Translations under genes and position numbers: made by a program
In this document: one piece after another, positions 22,383 to 35,216 of the stretch
Position numbering within the stretch: position 1 is the first letter of the stretch
Layout: every line of letters starts with the position of its first letter
Notes under the pieces: model-generated
The model's input: the letters and a program-made list of their open reading frames with translations, nothing else
Databases searched by the model: none
What the model was told of the DNA's origin: nothing
From: Antilocapra americana
Taxonomy: Eukaryota > Chordata > Mammalia > Artiodactyla > Antilocapridae
Reading direction: 5' to 3'
Assembly: GCA_007570785.1 (NCBI GenBank)
Contig: ML660201.1
Location: 50,698,411-50,762,410 of the forward strand
Length of the DNA: 64,000 nt

Positions 22383-24589
22383 GTAGGAGAGGGGCGGCCG
22401 GCGTCGGGGCGCTGAGTGCGGGACGGCCGGACTGCGAGGCCGGCGGGATGGGGTCGGGCTCGCCGAGATTCCAGCCCCCCGCGCCTCGCCCGGCCTCGGG
22501 CCCACAGGAGGAGCCCTAGGCGCCGTTCCCGGCAGTCGACGCGCACCCGGGCCATCCCTCTGGGATGCGCGAGGAGGCCAGGGGAGCACGCACGAGGGTC
22601 GCCAAAATCTCCGGCTTTTTCCCAAGGGGTCGCGGGCCCCTTGCCCCCCGCACCCCCGGCTGGCGCCAAATTCTGCTGAAGCCGTCGAAGCGCCCTGTTC
22701 ACCCCAGGGGACGGCGGGGGACCCGGGAAAGAAAGCGTTTAGCGAGCGGTGCGCCGCTTCTCCGTCTGGGCTCTGCTGCGCCTAGGTCGAGCGGTGACCC
22801 TCTTCTGTTCGCTGCGGGCTTCGGGAGCCAGGCGACTGGGGAATGGGACACCTCCTTTCTGTCTTCGGCGGCTTAAGCTCTCAAGAAACGTTGGCTAGAA
22901 AGCACATCGCAGCTTGGGCTTGAGCTGAGCGCACAGAAGTCTGCGCCGCGCTCTCTGAGCAATGTAGGATTTGGTGGTGGTGGGGGTTCCCTAGAAGGTT
23001 TGAAGACTGTCTTCTTGGCTTACATCCTGACATTTATTTTCTGGACACTGGAAAAAGGCGACCCTGCCACCCCCCCCCCCCGGGACAATGACCAGCAGGT
23101 CTCCATGTGTGTGTGTGGGGGGGTCCTCTTGTACTCACATGTCCCCATGGCTGGCATCCACAGATTCTGTGTTCCAGCTTAGCTTGCTTTTCGGATAAGG
23201 AACCCACACCCGCGCGGCAGCCCCACACGGAGGCTCTGAGCTCATCTCCTCTCCAAACAGATGTGAATCCCAGGGAGAAAATTGGGGTTTTAAAAGCCCA
23301 GTTATAATGCCCAGTTTCTGCCTGATGTGGGGCATGAGCTGTCTGTCCTGTCCCAGGAAGCTCAGCCTCGTCTTAATGTAGAACTGGGGAGGGGGGCACT
23401 GAATAAAATGGCTCCTGAGCTTTGGTGACACCCCTAAATCAGAGACTCTGTCAGGCTAAGTGAGCGGACTCTGGGGTCAACCCTGATCTGTGATGGTCAC
23501 GGTGGGTGTTTGGTGACAGAGGGGGTGTTGGGTGTTGGATATGGCCTAGATTCTCTCGTTGGCAACTTTGGAGGAAATGCATTCATAAGAGAGCATGAAA
23601 TGCAGTACCCCAACTCTGAAATTCCAGAACAAAGGATGTCAGTGGGAACCGCAGGCATGTGTCCTCTGCCTCTTGGCAGTCTCTGTGAAGGGTCGACCCA
23701 GCCCCTGCCCTCGTCCTGGCAGAGCAGCCCCAGACCCCCCACCCCAAAGGCAGAGGAGGGTGCCGGTCCCTGGACAAGTGAGAGGGACCTTTTCCCAGAG
23801 CGATGGGGCAAAATGGCCGAGCCTCCCTTGAGCCTCAGGAAGAAACTGTTAGGCAGGCTGCAAACAAAGAAATTGCTCTCTCTCCAGCCAAGCACTGGCT
23901 CAATGGCCAGTCCTTAGAGGACGAGCCACGAGGCCCCGGCAGCAGGAGGAAACCCAGCTTGTCTGGCAGGGCATCTGTAGCGTGGGGCGATCCTTGAGAA
24001 TTAGAGGAGAGAGGCGGCTGCTGTAGGGGAGAAGCGGGAACTGTCTCTGCTGATACTCTGCCTGTTCAGTCCCCGGCTGGAGGCTCGGGAAGAGCCGGGT
24101 CCCCCAGGATCTCAGGATGGAACTGGGAGGGGGCGTCTAGAAGCCAAGGAGGAGGAAACGGGGAGGGTAAAGACAAGGAAGGAGCAGGTCCCTCAAAGCT
24201 GAAAGAAGCACAGTTGCTCTGTCTGTCCCTGGTTCTCACGTGCATGGCGACCCAGAGCTCCAAATGCTGTGAGTGTGTTTACTGGTCGCCCAGGACCTCG
24301 CAGGCACTCAGTAGGGATCTTAGAATAAAGCCAGCACGGATGGAAGGTGAGGATAGTGTGAGCATGGACCTCCCTGCATCGTTGAGCAGGAAGGCTATGA
24401 AATACAGCCTCTGAGGTCACAGCCAGGAACGAACCCTGGATGAATGGGCTTCGAGCAGGGCTGCAGCCGCTTTCCGCAGGTGACCTTGGACAAATTCTTG
24501 TTCGTATGGGGAGGTGGGGACGGAGTATTGAAAGCTGCCGTGTCCCCAGCTTGTAATTCCTCCAGTGACCTTGTGCAACAAGTACAGTT

Positions 24590-24715
24590 CTAACCCCCAG
24601 TTCAGAGGTGAGGCTCCTGTGGGACAGAAAGGGAACGAGACTTGCCCAAGGTCACACAGCCAGGAGCAGGCGGGGCAGAGGTTTGAGCCCCCACTCTTCT
24701 GACCTCCAGGCCAAT
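24590..24715 (-). repeat. MIR-type SINE fragment
   Basis: Reverse MIR core: gacttgcccaaggtcacac and gcagaggtttgagccc. Confidence 0.7.
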
Positions 24716-25879
24716 GTTTTGTCCTGTTGATAGGTCTCTGGGCCTTGCGTTTACCTCCATAAAGTGAGGTGGTGGGGCGACGGTCAGGATGACTGACAGT
24801 GAGGCCGCTCCCCTGCCTTCCCAGCATACGCTGAGAGCAGCTTTCAGGAAAGCACAGTGTCAGGCGGCTTCTTGCCTTCACGTAAAGACGCTGTTCCCGC
24901 ACTTGGCTATGAGCTCAGTAGCTGAGATAGAGATGTCCCAAGTCACTCGGGATTTAGAAATGTGTTTTTGTCCCTTGCAGTGTGTGGATCACAAGCCAAG
25001 CATCAATCCCAGTTGATTAATCCTTGCCAGCTGCCTCCAGCCCCGCAGCATCCCAAAGTCTACCCGCTTTGTCTTGAGAGCAGGGGGGTGGTACCCAAGC
25101 CCCTCCGTGTCACCTCGGCTGAGGTGGGACTAGCACTTCTTCCCTTTGATCACCTAAGCCCTCTCCCCCACCCAGGGCTCCAACACCAAACCCAGCCAGA
25201 GGCTCTTAATCACCCGAGCCGCAAGTGGCGACACAGAAGTGTCCGCTGCCCTTTGTGTCAGGACTGCCCTTTCCATTCAGCCAGGCCAAGCTGCCCAAAC
25301 AGTGGGCAGAGCACACCTGCCATGATAAAAGCAAGCCTGAATCGACAACAGCTGCAAAGAGCAACAGCCCCCCCCACCGCCCCCAGCAAGAACATCATCA
25401 GATGCTCAGCCGCTGCTCTGTAGCATCCCCCAGCACCAGCTCCCCAAGTGAGCCCAGAACCAGGGTCGGGGCGGGGGTGCGCTTTGTACCGCCCATTCTC
25501 CGGAAGGTGGTGGGAAAGACCATGGTACTTGAGAGGGGGAAATGCTGGGAAGCCCAATGTGGACCCCAAGATAGGGATTCCCAGGAAATGTGCCTCTGTG
25601 AGCCTTAGGAACACCCAGTGTCTTTACTCTGAGCTCACCTGAGGGCCTCCAGAGCAGAGGTAGAGATGGAATGAGCAGGGAGCCGGCTAATAGTGGAGAC
25701 AGGGTTGCCTGGCACGGACCATAGGTGTGAACGCAAGCTGTGATATTTCAGCGCAGACTTGGATTCAGTCATAAACAGGGAAAAAAAAAAAAACTCCATG
25801 AAACGTGGTTCCAGTGATAATCTCATCAATAAACAGCCACAGCTAAGAGTTAGTGTGAGCTGGTGATATGCCAGAGGGC

Positions 25880-26035
25880 TATGCTGCGTGCCTTCCTGAC
25901 AGGACTGTGTGTCATTTCCACAAAGCCCCATGAGCTCCATAGTGGAATTGTCCCCGGACCCATGAGGAAACTGAGACGGAGAGAGGGGAAGGCAGCGGCT
26001 ACAAGATCGCTGGGCTAGGAGCTGGCCCGGGAGCC
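25880..26035 (-). repeat. MIR-type SINE fragment
   Basis: Reverse: atgaggaaactgagacggag with the following core strongly diverged. Confidence 0.5.
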
Positions 26036-26189
26036 CAGGTGCAGCCACGTGGTGCTGATGCCCCTGCCATGGAGAAGGCCCTGGTTCTGACCGCCTGGCA
26101 AGGGCCACAACACCCTGTTTAAGGAGCTGCCCATTAGGAAGCACATTGCAGTTCTCCCCATCAATTGAGCTTTGCCCCAGCTCAGGAGG

Positions 26190-26330
26190 CTGGTAGTGTG
26201 ATAGCTGCTATTCGCTAGCTGGGGAGGTTGAGGTACAGAGAGATGAATTTGTACCCAAGGTCCCTTGGCTGCTAAGTGGCAGAACTGGCATTCGTGCCCA
26301 GGTGCCCCCATGCAGCATATTTGTGACCTG
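26190..26330 (-). repeat. MIR-type SINE fragment
   Basis: Reverse: ggttgaggtacagagag, ccaaggtcccttggctgct and aagtggcagaactggcattc. Confidence 0.6.
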
Positions 26331-28994
26331 TGCTTTAGATTTACTTAAAGCTGGTGTTGCATCCAGCCACATTGCCCTAACTCTCAGGTGCACCCCCCCG
26401 ACCCCAACTTGTCACCACCCTCTTGCTGCTCTGGAAGTCACTGGGAGCAGCCAGGGAAGCCATCAGCTCTGTTTACCGTGATCTGACATGACACGAAAGT
26501 GGCATGCGATTTGATGCAAGCTGCCTGCAGCGAATGGCCTTCTATTTTTACATTTCTCACAAATTGGAAATTACAAGGAGGCCAAGTCTTACAGAGCGAT
26601 TGGCTGGAGCCCTGAGAAGACGGGATTGTGCAGCTAGGTGGAACGGGCCACATTAGGGTGCCAGGGACCCTCCTGGCTGCAGAAGGGGGTCCCCAGCTTC
26701 TGGGGCCGGATGGGATCGTGGCAGGCAGGCCGGGCTGGAGGGTGCACGAGTTAGTGACTGCTTCGGACAGTGACCTGCAGCTCTGCCCACCTGTCAGCTG
26801 CACGGTGTCTGCCAGATCGGTGTCGCCTGCCAGCTCTGGAGACAACTGTGTTCTGGCCAGAGGGACATTCAAGGTCAGAGATGCCCCGAAAGACACTGAC
26901 AGCAGGTTGCTTTCATGGCCTTATTGTTTGGTGAGGAGGTTCTGTGCAGGGAGAAGGCAGCGGCCGCAAGGAGGGTGAGCAGTGACATTTGGTGTCAGTA
27001 TCGCGGTCTTCTGGAACTTAGTCCTGACAGCAGACCCCTCAGTCATCAGGACAACACTTCGCAGTGTACAAAAAGAAAAAAAAGCTCTTATAGTTGTTCA
27101 TTCTTTTGCTCCTGTCTGAAGTATTCCAGTGGAAGAAAATATGGTCCCTGACAGAGAAGAGTCCTCTGTCCAACAAAAAGAGGCATTTTCTGTAAGTGAC
27201 TTTTCTCAGAAAGCCCTTATCGGAATGACCTTGACTCAAATGCAGCCTCTTTGCACACAGGTGGAATACGCACACACTTGATGCTTACACAGACGTGCAT
27301 GAGGTGCTTTCTGTTGACGTTTGCATTAGCTGGGAGCTCCAGATGAAAGTAATATTATTATTGTTTCCATTGTTATCTCCACTTTTTGGATGGGAAACGG
27401 GGCTCAGCAAGCCCTGCACACCCTCAGCCTGACCTCTGGTTTCCCAGTTGAGGAGAGTCACCTTTCCTAAGCCCAAATCCCAGTTCATCAGGGAGCCCCT
27501 TGGAAGGAACCTCTGAGGGAGGCAGGTCACAGCACCGGGGTCGAGCCTGCCAGACAGCGTGGAAAGGCCCGGCGTGAGGTTTTGGAGGAAAGGGCCCCAG
27601 ATCCTGTTGTCACCTGCCCTGAGCTCTGGTCTGCCGCTGACACATCCTCTGTTGTATCCAGGCTGGGGTCTGAAGTGCGCGCGTCTGGCCGGGGCGCCTG
27701 AGCCTGGGGACAAGAAGGCTGCTTGCTCTCAGATGCACGAGCACACCAGTGCTCATCTGGACGGGTTTGAGCTCCAGGGGCCCCGGGAGATCATCCAGAA
27801 GGATCTTGAGGGCCTTGGTAACCATGAAAGTTGTGGGAAGGTGTTTGCACGTGAGCCTTGAAGTGGTTTGGGACCTGCCGTGGGGCTCAGAGTTATGCCC
27901 GACCGAGAGGGAAGGAAAGGGGTGGGTAGGGGATGGAAACCACTTGCCCTGGACATTACCCATTTCCCCTCTGTCCTCGGACTGCTGCCCATGCTGAAGG
28001 TTGTGGAATAGGATGAGGTCTGGGGGAGGCCGGGGGATCTTGGGGTTTGACACGTCCCCTGGCCGCATGGCCAGCCTGACCCTGACCAGCGAGGCTGGAG
28101 CACTTCCCGGGCATCGACGGTGGGCTGCCCGAGGTGGTGAGAACAGTGCCAGGGGACCAGCGGTGCTGTCCCCATCAGCCGGAGGATGACCCCGAGGCCA
28201 ATGGAGGTAGAGTTGCTCTGCACCAGTTACACTGCAGAGTTCAAGCCCAGGTCTTGCTGATGCCAGCCCCCTGTGCCTTCCCATGCCCAGGTGGGACCGT
28301 CGTGGGGGGAGCCAACCCAAACGTGACCGCAGCCAGGGGTGGCCGCTTCCCGTGTGCTGCGTGCTCTCCATCCTGCGTCTGGCCCTCGCGGCCACCTGAG
28401 CCTTGAGCCTCTTAGCATTCCTGTTGGCCGTCTCCAGAGCTTGTGGTCAGGGACCCACCTACGGTTTTTGTAAGTGGGCTTGGGGATGGGGAAGAAGTAG
28501 CTGTACTGAAGGAATCTGAATGCATTCGCTGTATTCCACGGACACTGTTTTAACAGGTTGGTTTAGCACCGTGTCACCAAGTCATCAGACGCGTAGGAGC
28601 CCCAGTTTTGAGCTCTGACTTTTGATGCAGGCGCCGAGCCCAGTATTTTATAAACGGTGTTCTGGGATCCTCAGTAGGTGACCGAGTCCAGGGTGCCCTC
28701 CTGGTTACCCAGTTTGCTGTGTCCTGCTGACAGAGACCCGAGGCCTGGGCTTCTGGACCCCAGGAAGTGGGAAGAGCGCCATTTCCCGTGTGGGCTCCCT
28801 GGGAGCCTTTCCCTGTCCATAAAGCCAAGGGCTTTGGACTGGACGCGTTGATCGGTGGCTCCATGTGCCCGGTGCCAGCCCTTCGAGCGGGGAAAGGCAG
28901 GCTGCATGCCCCACTTCCTCCTCCATTTCCCCCATGACAGCCTCCCCAAGACTAATGACTGGGAATATAAGGGCCCTTTCTCCAAATGGCAGAG

Positions 28995-29060
28995 AATGCC
29001 ACTAATGACAGAGCAGATGCCGCACTGTTAATTATGCCGCGGGTATTAAATGAAAACGCC
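28995..29060. promoter_or_regulatory. Cluster of homeodomain TAAT sites in intron 1
   Basis: Within about 50 bases there are CTAATGA (29002-29008), GTTAATTATG (29027-29036) and ATTAAATG (29045-29052), in a repeat-free stretch. DLX-type homeodomain factors that specify GABA neurons bind TAATTA-like cores, so a role in GABAergic expression is conceivable. This is inference from motif and gene identity. Confidence 0.35.
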
Positions 29061-29687
29061 AGCCCCAGAGGAGTTAAATAGCGCCACTGGGCTGGCAGCG
29101 GCTGTGCCTGAAAGCAGTGCCATCAGCCTGTGCCAAGGCAGAGCCGCCCCCTCCCCAGCCCCAAAGCCAGCCGAGAGTCACAAAGCCCCGTTCAAACTGA
29201 CCCCCCCTCCCCGGCATGGGGTCCGCAGCAGCTCCTCGGAGCTGAGATGTCCGTGGCTGCTGCGGGAGATTTTCTTAGAGGCCTTTGGGGAGGGGGCTGG
29301 TCAGAGGCCACTGTAGGCCAACAATGGGACCAAATAAAGCTTTGAGCACCTACTGTGTGCCAAGCCCTACTGTGGGTCATGGAGATAAGCCAGGAGCAGA
29401 AATGCCGTGTCTTCTGGGGTCTGCGGTGCCCCATGTAGATGGGGACGCAGAGCAAGTACTTAGTTCTCACTAATGATTGTTTCTGTGACTGCTTGATGGG
29501 AGCCAGAGGCCACACAGGTGGGGGCCGGAGCTGGCCTGTCGTGGGCTGAATGGCGTAGAAGGGCAAGGCAGGGAGACTGGCTCACTTCCTGGGCACCACC
29601 AGCCTAGCTTTTCCAGGAGCTGGGCTTCTCACTTGCTGCTGCTTATGGGCTCCTTTGCCTCAGTTTGTACATCTACAGATTGGATTT

Positions 29688-29897
29688 GGGGCATCCCACG
29701 TGGCTCAGTGGTGAAGAACCCACCTGCCAATTCAGGAGACCCGGGTTCGATCCCTGGCTTGGAAAAGTCCCTTGGAGGAGGGAATGGCAACCCACTCCAG
29801 TATTCTTGCCTGGAAAATCCCACGGACAGAGGAGCCTAGTGGGCTACAGTCCATGGAGTCCCAAAAGAGTCAGACATGACTTAGAGACTAAACAGCA
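29688..29897 (+). repeat. Bov-tA SINE
   Basis: Full-length, with clear B box (gggttcgatccctgg) and tail gtcagacatgacttagaga. It is the first young SINE met inside intron 1. Confidence 0.92.
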
Positions 29898-30367
29898 ACA
29901 CATGGGGCACAGTGAGGGCTGTGATGACTGCAGGCAAACCTGTCTCTGAATGAACCCTAGCCCTGACCGCGGCAGGCCACAGAGATTGCAGAAATGTCTG
30001 AAAAGTGTCATTGCAGAGGCAGCAGGAGCGAGTCTGATCACCCAAGGCTGCTTCTGGTTCTTCCTGTGGATTCAAAGTGTCACTCGAGGACTCGAGACCT
30101 CCCCAGTAGCTCTGGTTCCCTGCCTCCTGCTTCTTGGACCTTGAAATCAATTTCTTAGGTTTTTCTAGGCCAGGGAAAGTCACAAAAGCCACCCATTTCA
30201 GATAACTCTGTTATAGCTGGGTAAACTGAAGCCTAAAGAGGCAGGGTCCGAGGCCCACAGGTGCTAGGACCCAGAGCTCCTAACCTCTAACCCAGTGCTC
30301 CTTCCCCTGCCCCAAGCCCAGCGCTACTGTTGAAAAATTATTAAATAGAGTTGGTGGAAGGACTCTG

Positions 30368-30381
30368 GTTGCCATGACAAC
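30368..30381. promoter_or_regulatory. X-box (RFX-type binding site) in intron 1
   Basis: GTTGCCATGACAAC matches the palindromic RFX consensus (GTNRCC, short spacer, RGYAAC) at 11 of its 12 defined positions, the exception being A in place of G at 30378. It sits in a repeat-free, apparently conserved stretch (about 30,320-30,440), and a C/EBP-like TTGCACAA follows at 30411-30418. Binding is inferred from the motif only. Confidence 0.5.
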
Positions 30382-30911
30382 GGAGCCTGTGTCCTCGGGA
30401 GATAATGGCGTTGCACAAGGCAGAATGATGTGTGTTGAATGCTGATTCGGGAGCCGCTCGAGCGAGCGATGGAGTGAGTGGAGGGGACCGTGTCTAGGGC
30501 TCAAGCTTCCCCAGAAAAGAGGCTGGGGGTGGGGGGTGGGGATAGCTGCAGGGAAACTGGCTTTGTCTGGAAGCATCCTTGCTGTAGCCTCGTAGGACGA
30601 GGTAATTTCCTTCATTTGTGGAGGTGCAGAGTGAGGTGCAGAGGGGTGAAGTGACTTCACCAGCTCACACACTTGCGCACGAGATGGAGCTGGGGTTCAA
30701 ACCTCTGGTGGCTGCAGGAAGTCTGGGCTAGGGAGGCCCTAGGAGGGGTACAGCCAGGGGGAGGGCAGTTGATGAGCTGGGGGCACAGTGTACTCGGAGT
30801 ACCTAGACCTCTCTAAAGACTGTTGAGGAGACTCTTAAACATGGAGCTTCTGATGGGCCGGGAGCAACAATTCCAGACCAAGAGGAATGGGAAACAGTAA
30901 GTCCAAAGCAC

Positions 30912-31030
30912 ACTCTCGCACTTCCTAGCTGTGTGACCTTGAGCAAGTCACTTTACCTCTCTGACCCTCCGTGTCCTCACCTGCAAAATGAGGATAAGAA
31001 CAGATCAACCTCACACGATTGTTATGAGAC
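30912..31030 (+). repeat. MIR-type SINE fragment
   Basis: Forward core: cctagctgtgtgaccttgag, caagtcactttacctctctg and tgcaaaatgaggataa. Confidence 0.8.
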
Positions 31031-32149
31031 CAAAAAGGGGTAGGTAGGCAGAGCATCAGGCCCCACTGCTGAGCATCAGCCAAAGGGGAAGAGGCTAGAC
31101 AGGTGTGTCCCCAGCCATACATCAGCTTATAAGATATGGTGTCGGAAGAGTAGGTGTAGATGGTGGGAAGAGTGAAATTGGCCAAAACGAGTACAAGAAC
31201 AGTAAACAACGAGGATCTTCATTGCAGGCTTCGTGGATGTCACCAGGACAAACCCACAGCTTCCGTCATTAAAAGCATGCATAAGAACTTTGTGCTTGGA
31301 AGGCATGATTGGTGTATACCTCGCTGTAAATGTACCGAGCCTGAAAACCTGCGCGCACACCACGCTGGGGGAGTCGTGTCTGTTCTGTGCTGCTATCCAA
31401 GTGAGCCCGTGGAAAATAAACACTCTCACCCACGCTCTTCATCTCTCCATCCCGAACAGCTGGGCAATATTTTCCCTTCCCTACTTGGAGGTCGGGGAGC
31501 ATGGGGTTAACACCCCGAGGAACCCCAAAGTACATCACTTGCATGCTGGCAAAGAGGGGAGGCCAGCTGGCAGACAGCCCCACTCCATTTAGGAAGCAGA
31601 AAGAGGGTGCTGGCCTGGGGTGTTTGGCTGTTTCAAAAGCACGGCTGAGAGCTCAGATCCTAATGACTTAGAGGCAAGCGACCATTTTGTTTGTTCCCAC
31701 TAACCTGTCTGAGCACGTCCACCCCCAGAGAAGCAACCTGGTCCTGGCTTCCCCAGAGAGGGAGGGTCGTCTGCTCGCTGCCGCTCCTCAGGCTGGATGG
31801 TGGGGTGCGGCAAAGCAGTGAGCCCAAGCCCTCCCCCGTCCCCCCAGACTCTGACTGTTCCATCCTCAGCAGGCGGGAGAGGGTTGGGAGATCCATTCCA
31901 TGGACGGATGAAGACGGTTGACATTTAAGGAGGTTTGAGCAGATGTGCTAATTGCAGGGATAGGTACCCATGTCCACTTGGGGACCGTGTTTAGTGAGCA
32001 GTTCGCTCTGAGAATTTGATGTGGTCGGCACTGACGGGGCCTTCAGCATTCCCGTTTATCGACTGCCTGTGGGTTAAGGTAACTGTGGCATCCTGCCTGG
32101 GACTTTTTTCCCATAGCTCTCTTGAAAAAAAAAAAATAGCCTTAGTCGG

Positions 32150-32370
32150 GTGATTTATTATAATTTCTGCCAGGTAACAAGTACTTAGTACGTACCAGGC
32201 TCTGTGTGAACCACTTTTCGTAGTCTCCCAGGTAATCCTCATAGTGGCCATCAAAGTAGACATTGTCACCGCCATGTTTGAGAGGTTTCGCAGGCGTGCA
32301 GCTTCTGAACTGAGACTGAAACCCAGGCTTTCTCACCCTCAGGGCCAGTGCTCTTCAACACCGCCCTATT
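32150..32370 (-). repeat. MIR-family SINE fragment
   Basis: Reverse and diverged: cccaggtaatcctcatagtg, then aacccaggctttctcaccc. Confidence 0.5.
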
Positions 32371-33879
32371 CCATCCAGGCTCTTGACAAATAAACTTCTG
32401 AATACCCTTGACCTCCTGAGCGGAAGTTACTCATGAATTTCTTCATTGTTCCAGGGACTTAAGACTATTTTCTCAATAAAAACCTGGTTTCCCCAAATGG
32501 GTGGTTTCTTCTCCCTACTTGGGATTTTTTTCTCTTGACAGAAATGGGGGTAAGGTATTCATACGATAAATATCTCTTTAGAAAGCTTGGTGAATTAGCT
32601 AAAGTGAGCATTCTGTTGGAGTCTTTCAAAAACAAAATTGGCTTTCTCATATAGGAAATACTTGAGACCCAGGAATCTGACCCTTAATCGACTGAAAATA
32701 CACACCCTCCTCATTCTTGAAAAATACTCTAAAGCAGTGTCTCTCAACATTTTTTAAAACCCATCTGAGCTGTATTAAAAGAACAATAGGATGTCTTGTT
32801 TCCCAAATATAAACTTAACCACCCTCCCCTAAGTTTTGCATATTTCTTAGGAAAGGGGCAACAGTGACCTCTCCTCCTACCACTTTGAGAAGGAGCTGTC
32901 TGGCATTACTAGACTGTGCCCTATATATTAGAATTGCAAACTCAAAGGCCATGACGGGCTGGGTGGGTCAAAGAAGTGAGTAAAGAGGTCAGGAGAGCAA
33001 GGTGACAGTCGTGGTGGGACTTGTAATAAACTGGTAAATACACACCTTCCCCCCCTCCCCAAAGGGCTCACCAGATACACATGTGGGGCCCATTCTGGCC
33101 CATGTGCAGGCGATTTGAGATCCCTGATGGTTCTTAGGAGGACTTGGTGTGATCTTAATCTAGTTTGTCTTTGGGGCTTTGGCACGTGCATCTCTAGAGC
33201 TGGGGGCTGAGAAAGCCTGCAGAGGTGTCCAGAGGAGGAAGCAGGGCCACGGGTGTGGACGCTTGGTAAGGGACCCCCGGAGCTGCCCAGGACCACTGCC
33301 ACCAACACACCGTCCTGTGGCCCGGGGTCAGCTGTGCGTCTGCGTCTGCGGGAGACTGAAAACCATTTCATTCCACCAGTCCTGCAGTATTGTGTTTTGC
33401 TTCTTCCCGAATCTGAGTTCTTAAAGGGCCTTCCTCCTTATGCCCTTCAGAGCCCTTCAAGCACATCCTGAACAGGAGGGAAGGGTCCTTTAACCCTTGG
33501 TTTTCTCACAAGCGTGCCTTCCCAGGCAAAGAGCAGTGTGTAAAGAATGCCAAGCAGGTGTTTTTATCACTCTCTATTTCCTGATCTGAATTCATCCTTT
33601 CTGGCCAGGGGAGCAGGGGGCGCTTTTCAGAGGTGTCCCCTGTAGCACAACCTCCAGCATTCCCCACACCAGGTGGAGGAAGCGGAGAGACTCCGTGGTT
33701 CTCAGGGGTGCCTGGAGCCCCCGCTGGCTCAGCCAGTTAGGACAGCTGGAGGAAGCTGAGGGGAGGGAAGCCCCTCGACCTGGTTGCAGTTTCAGCTTTT
33801 CAGCCACTTGCCTCCTTGAATTCTGCCAGGGTCTCTGAAACTTTGGCTTTCTTCCTCCTCTCCCTCCTCAGCGTCTTGG

Positions 33880-34092
33880 CCTTCGCAGGTGGCGCTAGTG
33901 GGAAAGAATCTGCCTGCTGATGGGTTCAGATCTGGACTGTGGGTTCAGTCCCTGGGTCGGGAAGGTCCCCTGCAGAAGGAAATGGCAACCCACTCCAGGA
34001 TTCTTGCCTGGAGAATTACATAGAGGAGCCTGGTGGGCTACACTCCATGGGGCTTGAAAAGGGTCGGACACGAGTGAGCCACTGAGCGTGCA
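33880..34092 (+). repeat. Bov-tA SINE
   Basis: Near full-length: cgcaggtggcgctagtggg at the head, gggtcggacacgagtgagc in the tail. Confidence 0.9.
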
Positions 34093-34582
34093 CACACAGG
34101 CTCCCTCCCTCCTTGGGGTCTCCGGGCAGCTTCCATGAGGTCACCAGAGTGGAGCAAAGAGGAAACCAACAGCACCCCTGGGTCTCCCTCCTTCCTTCCT
34201 TCTCTTTCCTCCCTTCTCTTCCTTCTGGCCCCTTCTCCCTGTCCCCCTGCTGTTCTTTTCCAGTCTCAGTCTCTCCTTCTAAACCTCATCATTGGTGTCC
34301 GAGGCTTTCTTTACAGGAAGCACTCAAGAACCCACAAAGCTCACTGAGTGAGCTCATCTCTTCTGATCCCGTGACCTCAGGGTGGACGGTGACCCCGCTG
34401 GGGCGGGAACACAGACCCTGCAGAAACTCCCAGCTGCGCTGGTCCCTTACTTTCTGGAGAGCCCGTTGTTCAAGCTCACCAGCACACTCCTGCTTTGGTA
34501 ACAGGAAGGGCACCACCTTCTCCGAAGCAGACGTTTCTTGAGGACTTATGATAGCAATGTCCTCATGTCGGGACTCAGGAGA

Positions 34583-34630
34583 GCACGCGCGCACGTGCGT
34601 GTGTGTGTGTGCGTGTGTGTGTGTGTGTGT
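34583..34630. repeat. 48-base alternating purine-pyrimidine tract (GT microsatellite with CG steps)
   Basis: Every base from 34583 to 34630 alternates purine and pyrimidine. The left part is CG/CA-rich (cacgcgcgcacgtgcg) and the rest is (GT)n. Such tracts favour Z-DNA and are often length-polymorphic. Confidence 0.85.
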
Positions 34631-34939
34631 CGGGCACTGTGTGAGCTGCCGTGGGGGGAAGCAGAGCAACGTGAAGACCCAGGTCCTGTTGGCACAGAGA
34701 GGACCAGTAGAGTTGGAGAGACAGGGTAGAAGAGTCAGTTAACTCGTCAGGACAGAAGGCAGGTTGGGTAGAGGGACTGGGCCTTCCGCATCACCCCCAC
34801 CCCCAGTCCCAGCTCAGACACTGTCCCTCCGCCCCACCACATACTCAGCAGATGGGTTCTTGCCATGTCACCATCAGATCAAATCTCCCTTCTTTCAAAG
34901 GTCCCCAGGTTCCCCCCTGCTCAGTGCTCACTGTGGGGT

Positions 34940-35080
34940 TTTTCACTCACTTAGTCGTGTCCGGCTCTGCTGCCTCATGGACTGCAGGCTTTCCTGTCCT
35001 TCACTATCTCCTGGAGTTTACTCAAACTCATGTCCATTGAGTCAGTGATGCTATCCAACTGTCTCCTCCTTGCCTCCTTG
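34940..35080 (-). repeat. Short BovB 3' fragment
   Basis: Reverse BovB terminal 130 bases, severely 5'-truncated; CTGTGGGGT on both sides (34931-34939 and 35081-35089) may be the target duplication. Confidence 0.75.
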
Positions 35081-35216
35081 CTGTGGGGTGGGGGTTTGGG
35101 AGAGAGGTTAAAAGCATGGGAATTGAGCAGATGCCTCCAGATCTCGGACTTGGGCAAGCTCCTGTCCTCCTCAGTCTCTGCATCTGTGAGAATTAAAGAC
35201 GAGCACCCGTGAGATG

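Larger units (their letters stand above)
21890..22800 (+). promoter_or_regulatory. SLC6A1: CpG island promoter of SLC6A1
   Basis: The only long CpG-dense block in the window. From about 22,080 to 22,600 CG dinucleotides are very frequent and there are many GGGCGG or CCGCCC Sp1-type boxes (for example near 21,970 and 22,088, and in the C-rich stretch 22,120-22,215). No TATA box is apparent. It is a TATA-less CpG-island promoter directly upstream of the probable first exon of SLC6A1. Long open frames crossing it on both strands are by-products of high GC. Confidence 0.85.

Noticed and set aside
21486..22415. A 309-codon open frame on the + strand and a 349-codon frame on the - strand (21653-22702) over the CpG island
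   Set aside because: Both are rich in R, G, P and A, as any frame in GC-rich DNA would be, and resemble no family. The region is a promoter.
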